A stretch of 64,000 nucleotides of DNA from Bradyrhizobium sp. LMTR 3 (GCF_001693485.1 NZ_MAXC01000007.1:1-64000), one strand, 5' to 3'; counted from the first letter of the stretch, positions 28,348 through 37,260 are shown. Numbers and translations: made by a program. Notes: generated from the letters alone by a model not told the origin.

Positions 28348-29859
28348 ATGCTCAACACCCTCACGCAAGCCTTCGCGCTCATCACCACCTGGGAAGTCAT
28401 CATCGCGATACTCGCGGCATCGGTCTATGGCCTCGTCATCGGATCGCTGCCCGGCCTGTCCGCGACCATGGCGACCGCCCTCTTGGTTCCGGTCACGTTC
28501 TATCTGTCGCCGATCGCCGCGATCGCCACCATCGTGGCGGCATCCACCATGGCGATCTTCGCAGGTGACATTCCCGGCGCGCTGCTTCGCATTCCTGGCA
28601 CCCCAGCCTCGGCGGCTTACGCCGACGAAGCCTATGCCATGACGCGCAAGGGCGAGGCCGAGCTCGCGCTCGGCGCCGGCGTCTGGTTCTCCGCCGTCGG
28701 CGGCATCGCGGGGACGCTCTCGCTGATGATCCTGGCGCCGCCGCTCGCCGAGATCGCGCTGTCGTTCTCAACCTTCGAATATTTCTGGCTCGCTTTCCTC
28801 GGCCTGATGTGCGCCACGCTGGTCGCGCGGTCTTCCCCGGTGAAGGCGATCGCGAGCATGTTCATCGGCTTGCTCGTCGCCTGCATCGGCATCGAAAACC
28901 CCGGCGGCGTGCCGCGCTTCACGTTTGGAATGACCGACCTCTTCGGCGGCATCGAACCTATCCCGGCGCTAGTCGGCGTATTCGCGGTGGCGCAGGTCAT
29001 GCGCGCGATGCTGACGCCGGAGCCGCCGCCGATCCCGCGGCGCAAATTCGGAAGCATCTTGGCGGGCCAGTGGAAGCTCACCAAAAAATACAACTGGCAG
29101 ATGACGCGCGGGAACATCATCGGCATCATCATCGGCGTGCTGCCGGGCGCCGGCGCCGACATGGCCGCATGGGTCAGCTACGCCATGTCAAAGCGGTTCT
29201 CGAAGGAACCGGAGAAATTCGGAACCGGCCACGTCGAGGGCCTGGTCGAAGCCGGCGCCAGCAACAACGCCAGCATCGCCTCGGGCTGGGTGCCTTCGCT
29301 GCTGTTCGGCATTCCCGGCGACACCATCGCGGCGATTGCGATTGGCGTGCTCTACATGAAGGGCCTCAATCCGGGCCCGACGCTGTTCACCGAAAAAGCG
29401 TCGAGCATGTATGCGATCTACCTGATGTTCATCATCGCCAACATAATCATGATCCCGCTCGGCATCATCATGATCCGGCTCGCAAGCCACGTGCTGCGCG
29501 CGCCGCGCTCAACCGTGATGCCGGTCATCATGCTGTGCTGCGCCGTCGGATCCTTCGCCATCGGCAACAACATATTCGGCGTCGTTATCGTCGCGACCTT
29601 CGGGGTCATCGGCTATGTCATGGAGGAAAACGGCTATCCGGTCGCCGCCATGGTACTTGGCATCGTCATGGGCACCATGATCGAGCAGAGTTTCGTCACC
29701 TCGCTCATCAAGTCCGACGGCAGCGTGTTGCCGTTCTTCGAGCGGCCGATCGCCGCCATCCTCGCCGCCATGGCGATTGGCGCGCTGATCTGGCCGGTGC
29801 TGGTCTGGGTATGGCGGAAGCTCAAACGCACGCCCGTTCCAGCCGCGTCGGCGCGCTGA
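28348..29859 (+). CDS. tctA: Tripartite tricarboxylate transporter, large membrane subunit
   Basis: A 503-residue TctA-family permease with about twelve membrane segments. The family signatures are GLVIGSLPGLSATMATALLVP near the start, GDIPGALLRIPGTPASAAYADEAYAM, and the internal second copy IGVLPGAGADMAAWVSYAMSK with GASNNASIASGWVPSLLFGIPGD. This is the sodium- or proton-coupled translocator. It is followed 53 bases later by meaB; a substrate leading to methylmalonyl-CoA is an attractive but unproven link. Confidence 0.95.
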   Translation: MLNTLTQAFALITTWEVIIAILAASVYGLVIGSLPGLSATMATALLVPVTFYLSPIAAIATIVAASTMAIFAGDIPGALLRIPGTPASAAYADEAYAMTRKGEAELALGAGVWFSAVGGIAGTLSLMILAPPLAEIALSFSTFEYFWLAFLGLMCATLVARSSPVKAIASMFIGLLVACIGIENPGGVPRFTFGMTDLFGGIEPIPALVGVFAVAQVMRAMLTPEPPPIPRRKFGSILAGQWKLTKKYNWQMTRGNIIGIIIGVLPGAGADMAAWVSYAMSKRFSKEPEKFGTGHVEGLVEAGASNNASIASGWVPSLLFGIPGDTIAAIAIGVLYMKGLNPGPTLFTEKASSMYAIYLMFIIANIIMIPLGIIMIRLASHVLRAPRSTVMPVIMLCCAVGSFAIGNNIFGVVIVATFGVIGYVMEENGYPVAAMVLGIVMGTMIEQSFVTSLIKSDGSVLPFFERPIAAILAAMAIGALIWPVLVWVWRKLKRTPVPAASAR

Positions 29860-29912
29860 AGGACTGCGCAGGGCCCCCTCGCCTGCCTGGCGCGGGCGTT
29901 GTAAACCAAGCC

Positions 29913-30905
29913 ATGACCCTGCCGAAGAATCCTTCCCCCGATGTCGGGAAACTCGCCAAAGAACTCCGCTCCGGCCACCGCGCGGCGCTGGCGCGTGCGA
30001 TTACCCTGATCGAGAGCAGGCGCGCCGATCACCAGGCCGCGGCACGCGATCTGGTTCAGGCGCTGTTGCCCGACACGGGCAAGGCGGTGCGCGTCGGCAT
30101 TACCGGCTCGCCCGGCGTCGGCAAATCCACCACCATCGACGCGCTCGGCATGTTCCTGATCGAGCGCGGCCACAAGGTCGCGGTGCTCGCGGTCGACCCC
30201 TCCTCGGCCCGCACCGGTGGCTCGATTCTCGGCGACAAGACGCGGATGGCGCGGCTGGCCAATTCCGAAGCCGCCTTCGTCCGGCCCTCGCCCTCGTCCG
30301 GCACGCTCGGCGGTGTCGCCGCCAAGACCCGCGAGGCGATGCTGCTCTGCGAGGCGGCCGGCTTCGACGTGGTGCTGGTCGAGACCGTCGGCATCGGCCA
30401 GTCCGAAACCGCCGTCTGCGACATGACCGATTTCTTTCTCGCCCTGATGCTGCCCGGCGCCGGTGACGAATTGCAGGGCATCAAGAAAGGTCTGGTCGAA
30501 CTCGCCGACATGATCGCGATCAACAAGGCGGACGGCGACAACGTCAAGCGGGCCAATCTGGCGGCGGCCGACTATCGCTCGGCGCTGCATATTTTGAGCC
30601 CCCGCTCGGAGCATTGGCATCCACCGGTCGTGACCTATTCGGCGCTGACCGGTATGGGCATGGACACGCTGTGGCAGAAGATTTTGGATCACCGCACCGC
30701 CATGAATGCCTCGGGCGAGTTCGCCGGCCGGCGGCGCGAGCAGCAGGTGAAATGGATGTGGTCGATGCTGGAGCAGCGGATGATGGCGCGGCTGCGCTCC
30801 GATGCCGCGATCCGCGCCAAGGTAAAGAAGACCGAGGCCGAGGTCGCCGACGGCCGCATCACGCCGGCGGTCGCCGCCGAGCAGATCGCGGAGTGGCTGC
30901 GGTGA
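29913..30905 (+). CDS. meaB: MeaB/ArgK-type GTPase, chaperone of methylmalonyl-CoA mutase
   Basis: A 330-residue G3E-family GTPase that loads and protects adenosylcobalamin in methylmalonyl-CoA mutase. The P-loop GITGSPGVGKST is near residue 60, with AVDPSSARTGGSILGDKTRM (Mg/switch region), VETVGIGQSE (switch) and INKADGDN (base recognition). A dimerisation tail follows. The start is the ATG at 29913; the longer frame upstream is a shadow of tctA. Its stop overlaps the GTG of pcp. It is expected to serve the mutA/mutB enzyme encoded 5 kb upstream. Confidence 0.95.
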   Translation: MTLPKNPSPDVGKLAKELRSGHRAALARAITLIESRRADHQAAARDLVQALLPDTGKAVRVGITGSPGVGKSTTIDALGMFLIERGHKVAVLAVDPSSARTGGSILGDKTRMARLANSEAAFVRPSPSSGTLGGVAAKTREAMLLCEAAGFDVVLVETVGIGQSETAVCDMTDFFLALMLPGAGDELQGIKKGLVELADMIAINKADGDNVKRANLAAADYRSALHILSPRSEHWHPPVVTYSALTGMGMDTLWQKILDHRTAMNASGEFAGRRREQQVKWMWSMLEQRMMARLRSDAAIRAKVKKTEAEVADGRITPAVAAEQIAEWLR

Positions 30906-31546
30906 GCGACAAGCTTCGCATTCTCATCACCGGCTTCGGCCCGTTCCCCGGCGCGCCTTACAATCCGACGCAGCCGCTGGTGGCGCGGCTGACGCGGTTG
31001 CGTCGTCCGGCCTTTGCGGACGTCGAACTGTCCAGCCGCATTTTTCCCGTCACCTACAAGGCGGTCGACAGCGAATTGCCGCTGGCGCTGCAACAGCACC
31101 GGCCGCATGCGCTGCTGATGTTCGGCCTGGCTTCGCGGACCCCTTATTTGCGGATCGAAACCCGCGCCCGCAATGCCGTCACCATGCTCTGGCCCGACGC
31201 TGCACAAACCCGCGCGCGCAAGGGCTCGATCGCCGACGGCGCCGATGCGCAAAGGTTCGGCCCACACACGGCCAAACTACTGCATGCGGCCAAGACCACC
31301 GGCCTCGATGCCCGCGCCTCGCGCGATGCCGGAAGCTATCTCTGCAACTACCTGAGCTGGCGCGCGATTGAAGCCGTGGATGCCGGCAACGGCCCGCGCC
31401 TCGCCGCCTTCATTCACATCCCGCCGCTGGCGCGCAACGGCGCGATCAGACTAAAAGGTTTTCCGCGCATCACGCTGGAAGAACTGGTCGATGCCGGCGA
31501 AGCGATGCTCATGGAAATGGTGCGGCTGGCGCGGAGAGCGGCGTAA
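30902..31546 (+). CDS. pcp: Pyroglutamyl-peptidase I (C15 family)
   Basis: A 214-residue cytosolic cysteine peptidase that removes N-terminal pyroglutamate. The catalytic triad is visible: Glu86 (LRIETRARN), Cys148 (DAGSYLCNYLSW) and His172 (AFIHIPPL), with the N-terminal LITGFGPFPGAPYNPT substrate loop. Length is normal. The GTG start at 30902 sits in the meaB stop (GTGA), so it is coupled to meaB although the functions are unrelated. A dispersed palindrome follows four bases after its stop. Confidence 0.93.
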   Translation: MSDKLRILITGFGPFPGAPYNPTQPLVARLTRLRRPAFADVELSSRIFPVTYKAVDSELPLALQQHRPHALLMFGLASRTPYLRIETRARNAVTMLWPDAAQTRARKGSIADGADAQRFGPHTAKLLHAAKTTGLDARASRDAGSYLCNYLSWRAIEAVDAGNGPRLAAFIHIPPLARNGAIRLKGFPRITLEELVDAGEAMLMEMVRLARRAA

Positions 31547-31550
31547 TTTC

Positions 31551-31639
31551 GTAGGGTGGGCAAAGCGCAGCGTGCCCACCATTGCGGTCCGCAAGTGGAA
31601 ATGGTGGGCACGGCGCAAACGCGCCTTTGCCCACCCTAC
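31551..31639. repeat. Dispersed palindromic repeat, copy 2
   Basis: An 89-base relative of 12044-12136: it starts GTAGGGTGGGCAAAGCG and ends CTTTGCCCACCCTAC, with the nested arms GTGCCCACC and GGTGGGCAC around a variable centre. The outer arms are conserved between copies while the middle differs, as expected for a mobile or folding-selected element. It could act as a bidirectional terminator after pcp. Confidence 0.8.
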
Positions 31640-31779
31640 CGGGGCAGCGCCGTACCCAACATTAACCCTACCCCTAACAATCGCTGCTCTTCTTCCCGGT
31701 GTTCACCATGCCTAGCCGCCCTTCGCGATACCTATGAAACGCGAATGCCACGACCTGCATCGCGCTAGGGTCATCAGCC

Positions 31780-33150
31780 ATGGACATGAACCGCCGCCAT
31801 CTCATTGGAGCGTCCGCCGCCGGTGCAGCCGGCGCGCTGGCGATGTCGCCTGACGCCGCCCGCGCAGCGCCCCTCACCTCCGCGCTCGGGCGCGACGTCA
31901 CGCAATATGGCGTCCGCCCCGGCAGCCCCGACGATCAGACGGCGAAACTGCAACGCGCGATCGACGAGGCGGCGCGCGCGCAGGTGCCGCTAGCGTTGCC
32001 GCCGGGGATCTACCGCACCGGCATGCTGCGGCTTTCGAACGGCACGCAACTGGTCGGCGTCCGCGGCGCGACCAAGCTGGTGTTCACCGGCGGCGCCTCG
32101 ATGCTGCAGAGCGAAGGCGCCAACAGCGTGGGCCTGACCGGCATCACCTTCGATGGCGGTCGCATTCCGCTGCCGACGCGCCGCGGCCTGGTGCATTGCC
32201 TCGGCGGTCGCGACGTCCGCGTCGCCGATTGCGAAATATCGGGCAGCGGCGGCAACGGCATCTGGCTCGAACAGGTTTCGGGCGATATTTCCGGTAACAT
32301 CTTCACGAAAATCGCGACCACCGCCGTCGTATCCTTCGACGCGCTCGGCCTGATCGTCTCGCGCAACACCATCACCGATACCAATGACAACGGCATCGAA
32401 ATCCTGCGCACCGCGATCGGCGACGACGGCACGCTGGTTCTCGACAACCGGATCGAGGACATCAAGGCCGGCCCCGGCGGCTCCGGGCAGCATGGCAACG
32501 CCATCAACGCCTTCCGCGCCGGCAATGTGATCGTGCGCGGCAACCGCATCAAGAATTGCGACTATTCAGCGGTGCGCGGCAATTCGGCGTCCAATATTCA
32601 CATCACGGACAACAGCGTCAGCAATGTCCGCGAGGTCGCGCTCTATTCGGAATTTGCATTCGAAGGCGCCGTGATTGCCAGTAACACCGTGGATGGCGCC
32701 GCCGTCGGCGTCTCCGTCTGCAATTTCAACGAGGGCGGACGGATTGCCGTCGTCCAGGGCAACATCATCCGCAATCTCCTGCCGAAGCGGCCGATCGGCA
32801 CCGCGCCCGATGACGACGCCGGGATCGGCATCTATGTCGAGGCGGATTCGTCCGTGACCGGCAATGTGATCGAGAACGCGCCGTCGTTCGGCATCATCGC
32901 CGGCTGGGGCAAATATCTCCGCGATGTCGCTATCACAGGCAATGTGATCCGCAACGCCTTCGTCGGCGTCGGCGTATCGGTGCTGCCGGGCGCCGGCACG
33001 GCGCTGGTCAACAACAACATGATTTCGGAAACCCCGCGCGGCGCCGTGGTCGGGCTCGATCACGCCCGCACGATTACGACCGATCTGTCGGCCGAAGGCG
33101 CCCAGCGTTACGCGCAGGTGGTGGTGGGAGGCAACGCGGTGCGGCGGTAG
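31780..33150 (+). CDS. TIGR03808 family Tat-exported repeat protein (beta-helix)
   Basis: A 456-residue protein exported by the twin-arginine route (MNRRHLIGASAAGAAGALAM). After the signal comes a pectate-lyase-like right-handed beta-helix made of many short repeats (for example GNIFTKIATTAVVSF, NTITDTNDNGIEI, NRIKNCDYSAVRGN, NSVSNVREVALYS). This matches TIGR03808, a family I know mainly from Bradyrhizobium relatives. Beta-helices often degrade or bind polysaccharide; no catalytic residues can be picked out. Its TIGR03809 partner is encoded convergently next door, which supports the identification. Confidence 0.85.
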   Translation: MDMNRRHLIGASAAGAAGALAMSPDAARAAPLTSALGRDVTQYGVRPGSPDDQTAKLQRAIDEAARAQVPLALPPGIYRTGMLRLSNGTQLVGVRGATKLVFTGGASMLQSEGANSVGLTGITFDGGRIPLPTRRGLVHCLGGRDVRVADCEISGSGGNGIWLEQVSGDISGNIFTKIATTAVVSFDALGLIVSRNTITDTNDNGIEILRTAIGDDGTLVLDNRIEDIKAGPGGSGQHGNAINAFRAGNVIVRGNRIKNCDYSAVRGNSASNIHITDNSVSNVREVALYSEFAFEGAVIASNTVDGAAVGVSVCNFNEGGRIAVVQGNIIRNLLPKRPIGTAPDDDAGIGIYVEADSSVTGNVIENAPSFGIIAGWGKYLRDVAITGNVIRNAFVGVGVSVLPGAGTALVNNNMISETPRGAVVGLDHARTITTDLSAEGAQRYAQVVVGGNAVRR

Positions 33151-33168
33151 TTCGCCCTCCTCGCCCGC

Positions 33169-33714
33169 CTACAGCGCGTTGCGCAACGCGGGATATCGTT
33201 CCTTCATCGCGTCGAAATCGATCGCCGGGAATGGCATTTCCTCCAGCGCCAGTACATCCGGCACGGACGGAGCCTCGTCCGCCACAACGAGTTGGCTTTC
33301 CAGCGCGACCAGAACATCAGCGGGAACGTCGCGCGGCGGCGTGGCCGCAATCGGCGGCGGCGCGGCGACAATCGGTGGCGACTGCAGTTGCGGCTGAAGC
33401 TGCACAACCGGCGGGCGATAGCCCTCGTCGGGCGGCAGCGGCGTCAGCAGCAGCGGCGTCGTTCGACGGCGGCCGAGCCAGGCCATGTCGATCTGCGTGT
33501 TGTCGAGCGAAGCCCCGCGGCTCAACAGGTCCCGCCAGGTTGCGACGGCGGCCTTGGCTTCCTGGATGTTTTCGAGGAATTCGCGCTCGGTGTGAAAGCG
33601 GCGCCAGCGCCCGGTCTCGAACAGTTCAGTGAGGTATTCCAACCGTTGCTCGGCAAGGCTGCACCAGCGCGCAACGATGTTGCGGCCACGTGCCACGTCT
33701 GCAGGATGTGCCAT
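33169..33714 (-). CDS. TIGR03809 family protein
   Basis: A 181-residue soluble protein whose N-terminal 90 residues (ARGRNIVARWCSLAEQRLEYLTELFETGRWRRFHTEREFL, ending in a short helix) are the conserved part. The rest is Pro/Gln-rich and ends in MKERYPALRNAL. I associate it with TIGR03809, a family found beside TIGR03808 genes. The function is unknown. The stop is 18 bases from the stop of the TIGR03808 gene on the other strand. Confidence 0.7.
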   Translation of the reverse strand: MAHPADVARGRNIVARWCSLAEQRLEYLTELFETGRWRRFHTEREFLENIQEAKAAVATWRDLLSRGASLDNTQIDMAWLGRRRTTPLLLTPLPPDEGYRPPVVQLQPQLQSPPIVAAPPPIAATPPRDVPADVLVALESQLVVADEAPSVPDVLALEEMPFPAIDFDAMKERYPALRNAL

Positions 33715-34002
33715 AAATCAGCCCGTAAGAGAGGGACGGACGCAGACGCAACCCAGACGAATCAGTGGAATGTGACTGGGATATTCTGTGGAAAACTTTT
33801 TCGTTGTCCAGTGCGTGAAGCTACAGGAGTACGCAACAATCGAAGAAACCCGCACAAAACGGGTTAATCCGCTCTATTCGCGGTCAAGGCCACTTGAGAA
33901 GATGCACGGGAAAATTGCGCATCGCGCAGACGAGTCGGAAAACTTGCAGTTGCAAGCCGCCGCGGTGCCGCACAAAACGCAGCTTCGTCCAAAGACCTGC
34001 GC

Positions 34003-34043
34003 CGAAAATGAAAGACCCGTCCGGGGGGACAACCGGACGGGTC
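34003..34043 (-). terminator. Strong intrinsic terminator, minus strand
   Basis: GACCCGTCCGG (34014-34024) and CCGGACGGGTC (34033-34043) form a perfect 11-base-pair stem with an eight-base loop. Read leftward, the stem is followed by TTTCATTTTC. It lies 175 bases after the subtilase gene stop and would end its transcript or that of a small RNA. Confidence 0.8.
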
Positions 34044-34138
34044 AAGCTATATGGGCGCTTGGGGTGGATGGGCGCTCGCGCCGGATACAGCCTATGGGGA
34101 GGGATTACCGCTCCCACATAGATAAGTCGCGACACCCT
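34014..34138 (-). ncRNA. Possible structured small RNA or 3' leader
   Basis: Leftward from about 34138, CTATGTGGGAG can pair with CTCCCCATAG (ten pairs, one bulge), then GGCGCGAGCGCC folds on itself, GCGCCCAT occurs twice, and the segment ends in the intrinsic terminator. It has no reading frame. A T-rich TTGAAC/TTATCT pair just upstream is a poor promoter, so the segment may equally be the 3' end of the subtilase mRNA. No known RNA family is recognised. Confidence 0.3.
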
Positions 34139-34217
34139 CGCCGGACGTTCAAAACGCCGGACGGATTTTTTTAACCTTGTGTTCGGGGAGGTCGTCGGAA
34201 AATCGCTACGTGGCAGG

Positions 34218-35948
34218 CTATTTTGCGGCGTTTGCGGCCGATTTGTCCGCTGCCATCGAGGGCGAGGCGTCGTTCAACGCGCGACTCACGGAAGTGTTAT
34301 CCGCGGCCGGGTCATGCGCCGGCGCTTTCTCCCCCGCCGGCCTGCCGGAAGCGGAGGCAAGCGGAACCGCCGATGCGGCGGCCGCGGCCGTGACGGCCGC
34401 AAAGGCATCGGCCCCACCTGCCCCAAACTGATCGTCACGGCCGGGGGTGCCGAGATCGCGGGCGGTCCTGGTCAGAATTGCGCGAACGTCGCCTGGCTTC
34501 AACGAAGGATTGCGCTCCAGCATCAGCGCCGCGACGCCGCTGATATAGGCGGCGGAGAACGAGGTGCCCGACGTGATCTGGTATTTTTCATTGGGCGCCG
34601 GCAGGAAGACATCCGCGCCCGGTGCGGCAACCGCGATGTGGTTGCCCCGGTTCGATGCCGCAAACAGTCTTTCCTGCGCGTCGGTGCCACTCACCGCAAT
34701 GACATTGGGATTGGCGGCCGGATAGAGCGGCGGCGATTTCGCACCGGCGTTGCCGGCCGCGGCCACCATCAGGATGCCACGGGCCGCCGTCGCGGCGATG
34801 CCCCGCTCGATCAGTGGATCCTTCGGACCGGCAAAGCTCATATTGATGATCTGCGCGCCGTGCTCGGCCGCGTAGTCCAATCCCCGGAGGATTACGTAGG
34901 ACGTGCTCTGCGCGCCCTTCGATCCCGCGCCGAACGCGCGGATCGCGATCAACCTCGCCTCCGGCGCGCTACCCATCAGTTTGGCATGCGCCACGATCGC
35001 GCCGGCAATGCCCGTGCCATGGACATGCGGACCTTCCTTGCTTCCGAGCGCATCGAAACTGTCGGCAACCGAATTGGCGAGTTCGGGATGCTTGGCATCG
35101 ACGCCTGAATCGATCACCGCAACGGTGACGTTCATGCCGCGGACGAGCGCGTGCGCCTGTGGCAGCCGAAGCTGGGTGACGGCGTACTGCGCGGCATCGC
35201 CCGCGGTCGAAGCCTTCTGATCCTGCAGGAAGTAACGGAAATTGAGTTGCACCGAACGCACGCTGGCGTCGGCCGCGAGTTCGCGGCGCACGGTGTCCAC
35301 CGGCCGGTTATCGACGATGCGGAACAGACCGATGGTGCCGCCGAGCAGCGGGAAGTTCTGCGACGCGATGCGTTCCAGGCCGTGACGCCGCGCCAGTTCG
35401 TCGGCCTCCGTGGTGGATAACGCGCCGTCGATTTCGGCGACGAGTTCGTTCTTGACCGCGCGCAGATTGACCGCTGCCCGTGCGTTGTTGTTGCCCGATC
35501 CGCTCTTGCCCTTCTTGGCCGAGGTACCGTTGCCGCCGCCGGCCGACATCACCGGCCGATCGAAGCACTCGCCGTCGGGACCGCGAAGCGCATATCCGCA
35601 AGCCGGATAGAGGTTGGGCGAAAACCGCGCATGGGGAAGCGTCGACTGCACACCGGCCCCCGGACGGACCCGCAGGGTCGAGGTCATGGTGCCGATCCGG
35701 GACGGCGGCGTCCGTGCGACGGTATCGGCGCGCATGGCCGGCCGCGCCGCGACGGTCGGACTGATCCGCGGCGTTACCGTCGGACTGATGGTGGGCATCC
35801 GCGAGCCAACGTTCAGACTGGGGGTGCGCATGATGCCTTGCGCATGTACCGCCGAAGGTCCGACAGCGATCAGCGGAAGCAGCGCGGCCGACAACACCCA
35901 TGCCGCACGCTGGGTCCTTGTCCACCAACTCACGCCATCATGAACCAT
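34218..35948 (-). CDS. Exported subtilisin-like serine protease (S8)
   Basis: A 576-residue S8 peptidase with a signal peptide (AAWVLSAALLPLIAVGPSAVHA), a Thr/Pro-rich low-complexity stretch at about 40-90 (repeated TISPTVTPRISPTV), a propeptide-like domain at about 160-245, and the catalytic domain with Asp280 (AVIDSGVDAKHPEL), His310 (VHGTGIAG), Asn400 (AAAGNAG) and Ser463 (SGTSFSAAYISG). The tail after 505 is Ala/Ser-rich. The ATG at 35948 follows GAGG. It is the last gene of a transcript headed by an ECF sigma factor and its anti-sigma factor, so expression is probably under that sigma factor. The substrate is unknown. Confidence 0.9.
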   Translation of the reverse strand: MVHDGVSWWTRTQRAAWVLSAALLPLIAVGPSAVHAQGIMRTPSLNVGSRMPTISPTVTPRISPTVAARPAMRADTVARTPPSRIGTMTSTLRVRPGAGVQSTLPHARFSPNLYPACGYALRGPDGECFDRPVMSAGGGNGTSAKKGKSGSGNNNARAAVNLRAVKNELVAEIDGALSTTEADELARRHGLERIASQNFPLLGGTIGLFRIVDNRPVDTVRRELAADASVRSVQLNFRYFLQDQKASTAGDAAQYAVTQLRLPQAHALVRGMNVTVAVIDSGVDAKHPELANSVADSFDALGSKEGPHVHGTGIAGAIVAHAKLMGSAPEARLIAIRAFGAGSKGAQSTSYVILRGLDYAAEHGAQIINMSFAGPKDPLIERGIAATAARGILMVAAAGNAGAKSPPLYPAANPNVIAVSGTDAQERLFAASNRGNHIAVAAPGADVFLPAPNEKYQITSGTSFSAAYISGVAALMLERNPSLKPGDVRAILTRTARDLGTPGRDDQFGAGGADAFAAVTAAAAASAVPLASASGRPAGEKAPAHDPAADNTSVSRALNDASPSMAADKSAANAAK

Positions 35949-35983
35949 GGGACCTCAGCTTGCCCGGCCCGCGCCAGCCGGCC

Positions 35984-36694
35984 TTATGGCGTTGCCACCG
36001 CCAGGCTGACGATTTTCTCGCGTTGCAGCCTGCTCAGCAGGCCAGCAACTTCGTCCTTGCTCATCGCCTTGTTGCCGAACTGCAGCCGGAACATGCCGCC
36101 CTTGGCGCCGTCGATCGAGGCCTGGTAGTTGTCGAGCAGCGCCGTGATGTCGGCGATGCGCGCTTCAGGCGCGAACCGCACCAGCGCGCGCGGCGGCGCG
36201 AGGCTGCCTCCGAGATCGCGCGTAATCGGCGCCGATGACCGCTCGTTCAGGCTCAGCGACGCCGTCTCGAACAACGCGGTCTGGCTCTTCATCAGTATGG
36301 CGCCGATCACGCCGGCCTGCAGCACGAGCGCCACGGCGCCAAGGCTCGCCGACCAGGCGAGCGTACGCGGCGACAGGCTTGCGAAAAATTCCGACACCCG
36401 CGAGGACAGGCTCACCGAGCGCGAGGGCTCACGCGCAGGCTCCGCGTCGATTGCGGCAAACAGCTTCTGCATGGCGCGCGCCGACGGTGCACCCAGGCTC
36501 TCGTTGAGGCCGATCGTCTCGGCGTATTCTTCGCGGATGACGGCATACTGCCGGGCAAGCCCGGGATCCCCGGCAAGCGCTTCCTCGACGCGGCGTGCAT
36601 CGCGCGCGCTCAGGGTGCCGGCCGCGTGGAAAGGCAACAGCATCTCGACGTCGCTGGGCTCGTGATCCAGCATTTTTTTGCTCGCTGCCATCAT
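35984..36694 (-). CDS. Membrane anti-sigma factor with propeptide-like outer domain
   Basis: A 236-residue single-pass protein. The cytoplasmic part (1-110; VEMLLPFHAAGTLSARDARRVEEALAGD) looks like the sigma-binding domain of anti-sigma factors but lacks the zinc His/Cys motif. A membrane segment covers about 113-135. The periplasmic end (168-236; PRALVRFAPEARIADITALL to LLSRLQREKIVSLAVATP) has the strand-helix pattern of a subtilase propeptide. The start overlaps the sigma factor stop (ATGA at 36694-36691). With the subtilase gene immediately downstream, a protease-sensing or protease-regulated anti-sigma factor is plausible but inferred. Confidence 0.75.
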   Translation of the reverse strand: MMAASKKMLDHEPSDVEMLLPFHAAGTLSARDARRVEEALAGDPGLARQYAVIREEYAETIGLNESLGAPSARAMQKLFAAIDAEPAREPSRSVSLSSRVSEFFASLSPRTLAWSASLGAVALVLQAGVIGAILMKSQTALFETASLSLNERSSAPITRDLGGSLAPPRALVRFAPEARIADITALLDNYQASIDGAKGGMFRLQFGNKAMSKDEVAGLLSRLQREKIVSLAVATP

Positions 36695-37260
36695 GGCCAA
36701 CCTCGCTCTATGCCTGCTGCTTTGAGCAACTCGGCCAATTTCTTGCGCGCATAAAACAGGCGCGTCTTGACGGTGTTCTCCGGAATGCCGACGATTTCGG
36801 CCACCTCTTCCACGGACTTCTCGTGGTAGTAGACGAGATCGACGATCTCCCGATGCTCTGCCGAAAGTGCCGTCAGGCACTTGCGCAACGCTTCACCCGT
36901 ATCCTTCTTCTGCACCACCACTTCCGGATCGTCGGACGTATCCTCGATCGCGTTCGCGGCTTCCTCGTCCAGCCCAACGTCCTTGCGGCGCCTGAGTGCC
37001 GAAAGAGCCTTGAACCGCGTAATCGCCAAGAGCCAGGTGGTAACGGCGGATCGGCCTTCGAACTTGCCAGCCTGACGCCACACATCGAGAAAAACCTCGC
37101 TGATGAGGTCTTCCGCGACCTGTTCGTCCCTTACGAGCCGAAGCCCGAAACGGAACACCCTGACATGGTGCCTTCCGTAAAGCACCTGCATGGCGAGCCG
37201 GTCGCCTTGAGCGATCCGAGCGATCAGAATTTCGTCTGAAGCCGCCTGTGTCGCACTCAA
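36691..37260 (-). CDS. ECF sigma factor
   Basis: A 189-residue extracytoplasmic-function sigma factor. Region 2 runs through MQVLYGRHHVRVFRFGLRLVRDEQVAEDLISEVFLDVWRQ and FKALSALRRRK. Region 4 is LTALSAEHREIVDLVYYHEKSVEEVAEIVGIPENTVKTRLFYARKKLAELL, with the helix-turn-helix. The first codon seems to be a TTG at 37260, with no strong ribosome site. The downstream anti-sigma gene starts in its stop codon, the standard pairing. It is likely autoregulated, but I could not identify its promoter. Confidence 0.9.
   Translation of the reverse strand: MSATQAASDEILIARIAQGDRLAMQVLYGRHHVRVFRFGLRLVRDEQVAEDLISEVFLDVWRQAGKFEGRSAVTTWLLAITRFKALSALRRRKDVGLDEEAANAIEDTSDDPEVVVQKKDTGEALRKCLTALSAEHREIVDLVYYHEKSVEEVAEIVGIPENTVKTRLFYARKKLAELLKAAGIERGWP

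Larger units (their letters stand above)
33715..34217. other. Gene-free region with strong RNA-structure signals
   Basis: A 503-base stretch between two leftward genes. It holds a minus-strand terminator (34003-34043), a structured segment upstream of it (to about 34138), a directly repeated CGCCGGACG at about 34142 and 34155, and a T run at 34165-34171. An open frame of 128 codons crosses it on the plus strand but lacks coding character. Confidence 0.6.

Noticed and set aside
28809..29912. Long N-terminal extension in frame with meaB
   Set aside because: It overlaps tctA in another frame and is Arg/His-rich; MeaB aligns from the ATG at 29913.
33788..34174. 128-codon plus-strand frame in the gene-free region
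   Set aside because: Codon use and composition are non-coding; the strand-specific terminator and stems explain the conserved-looking parts.
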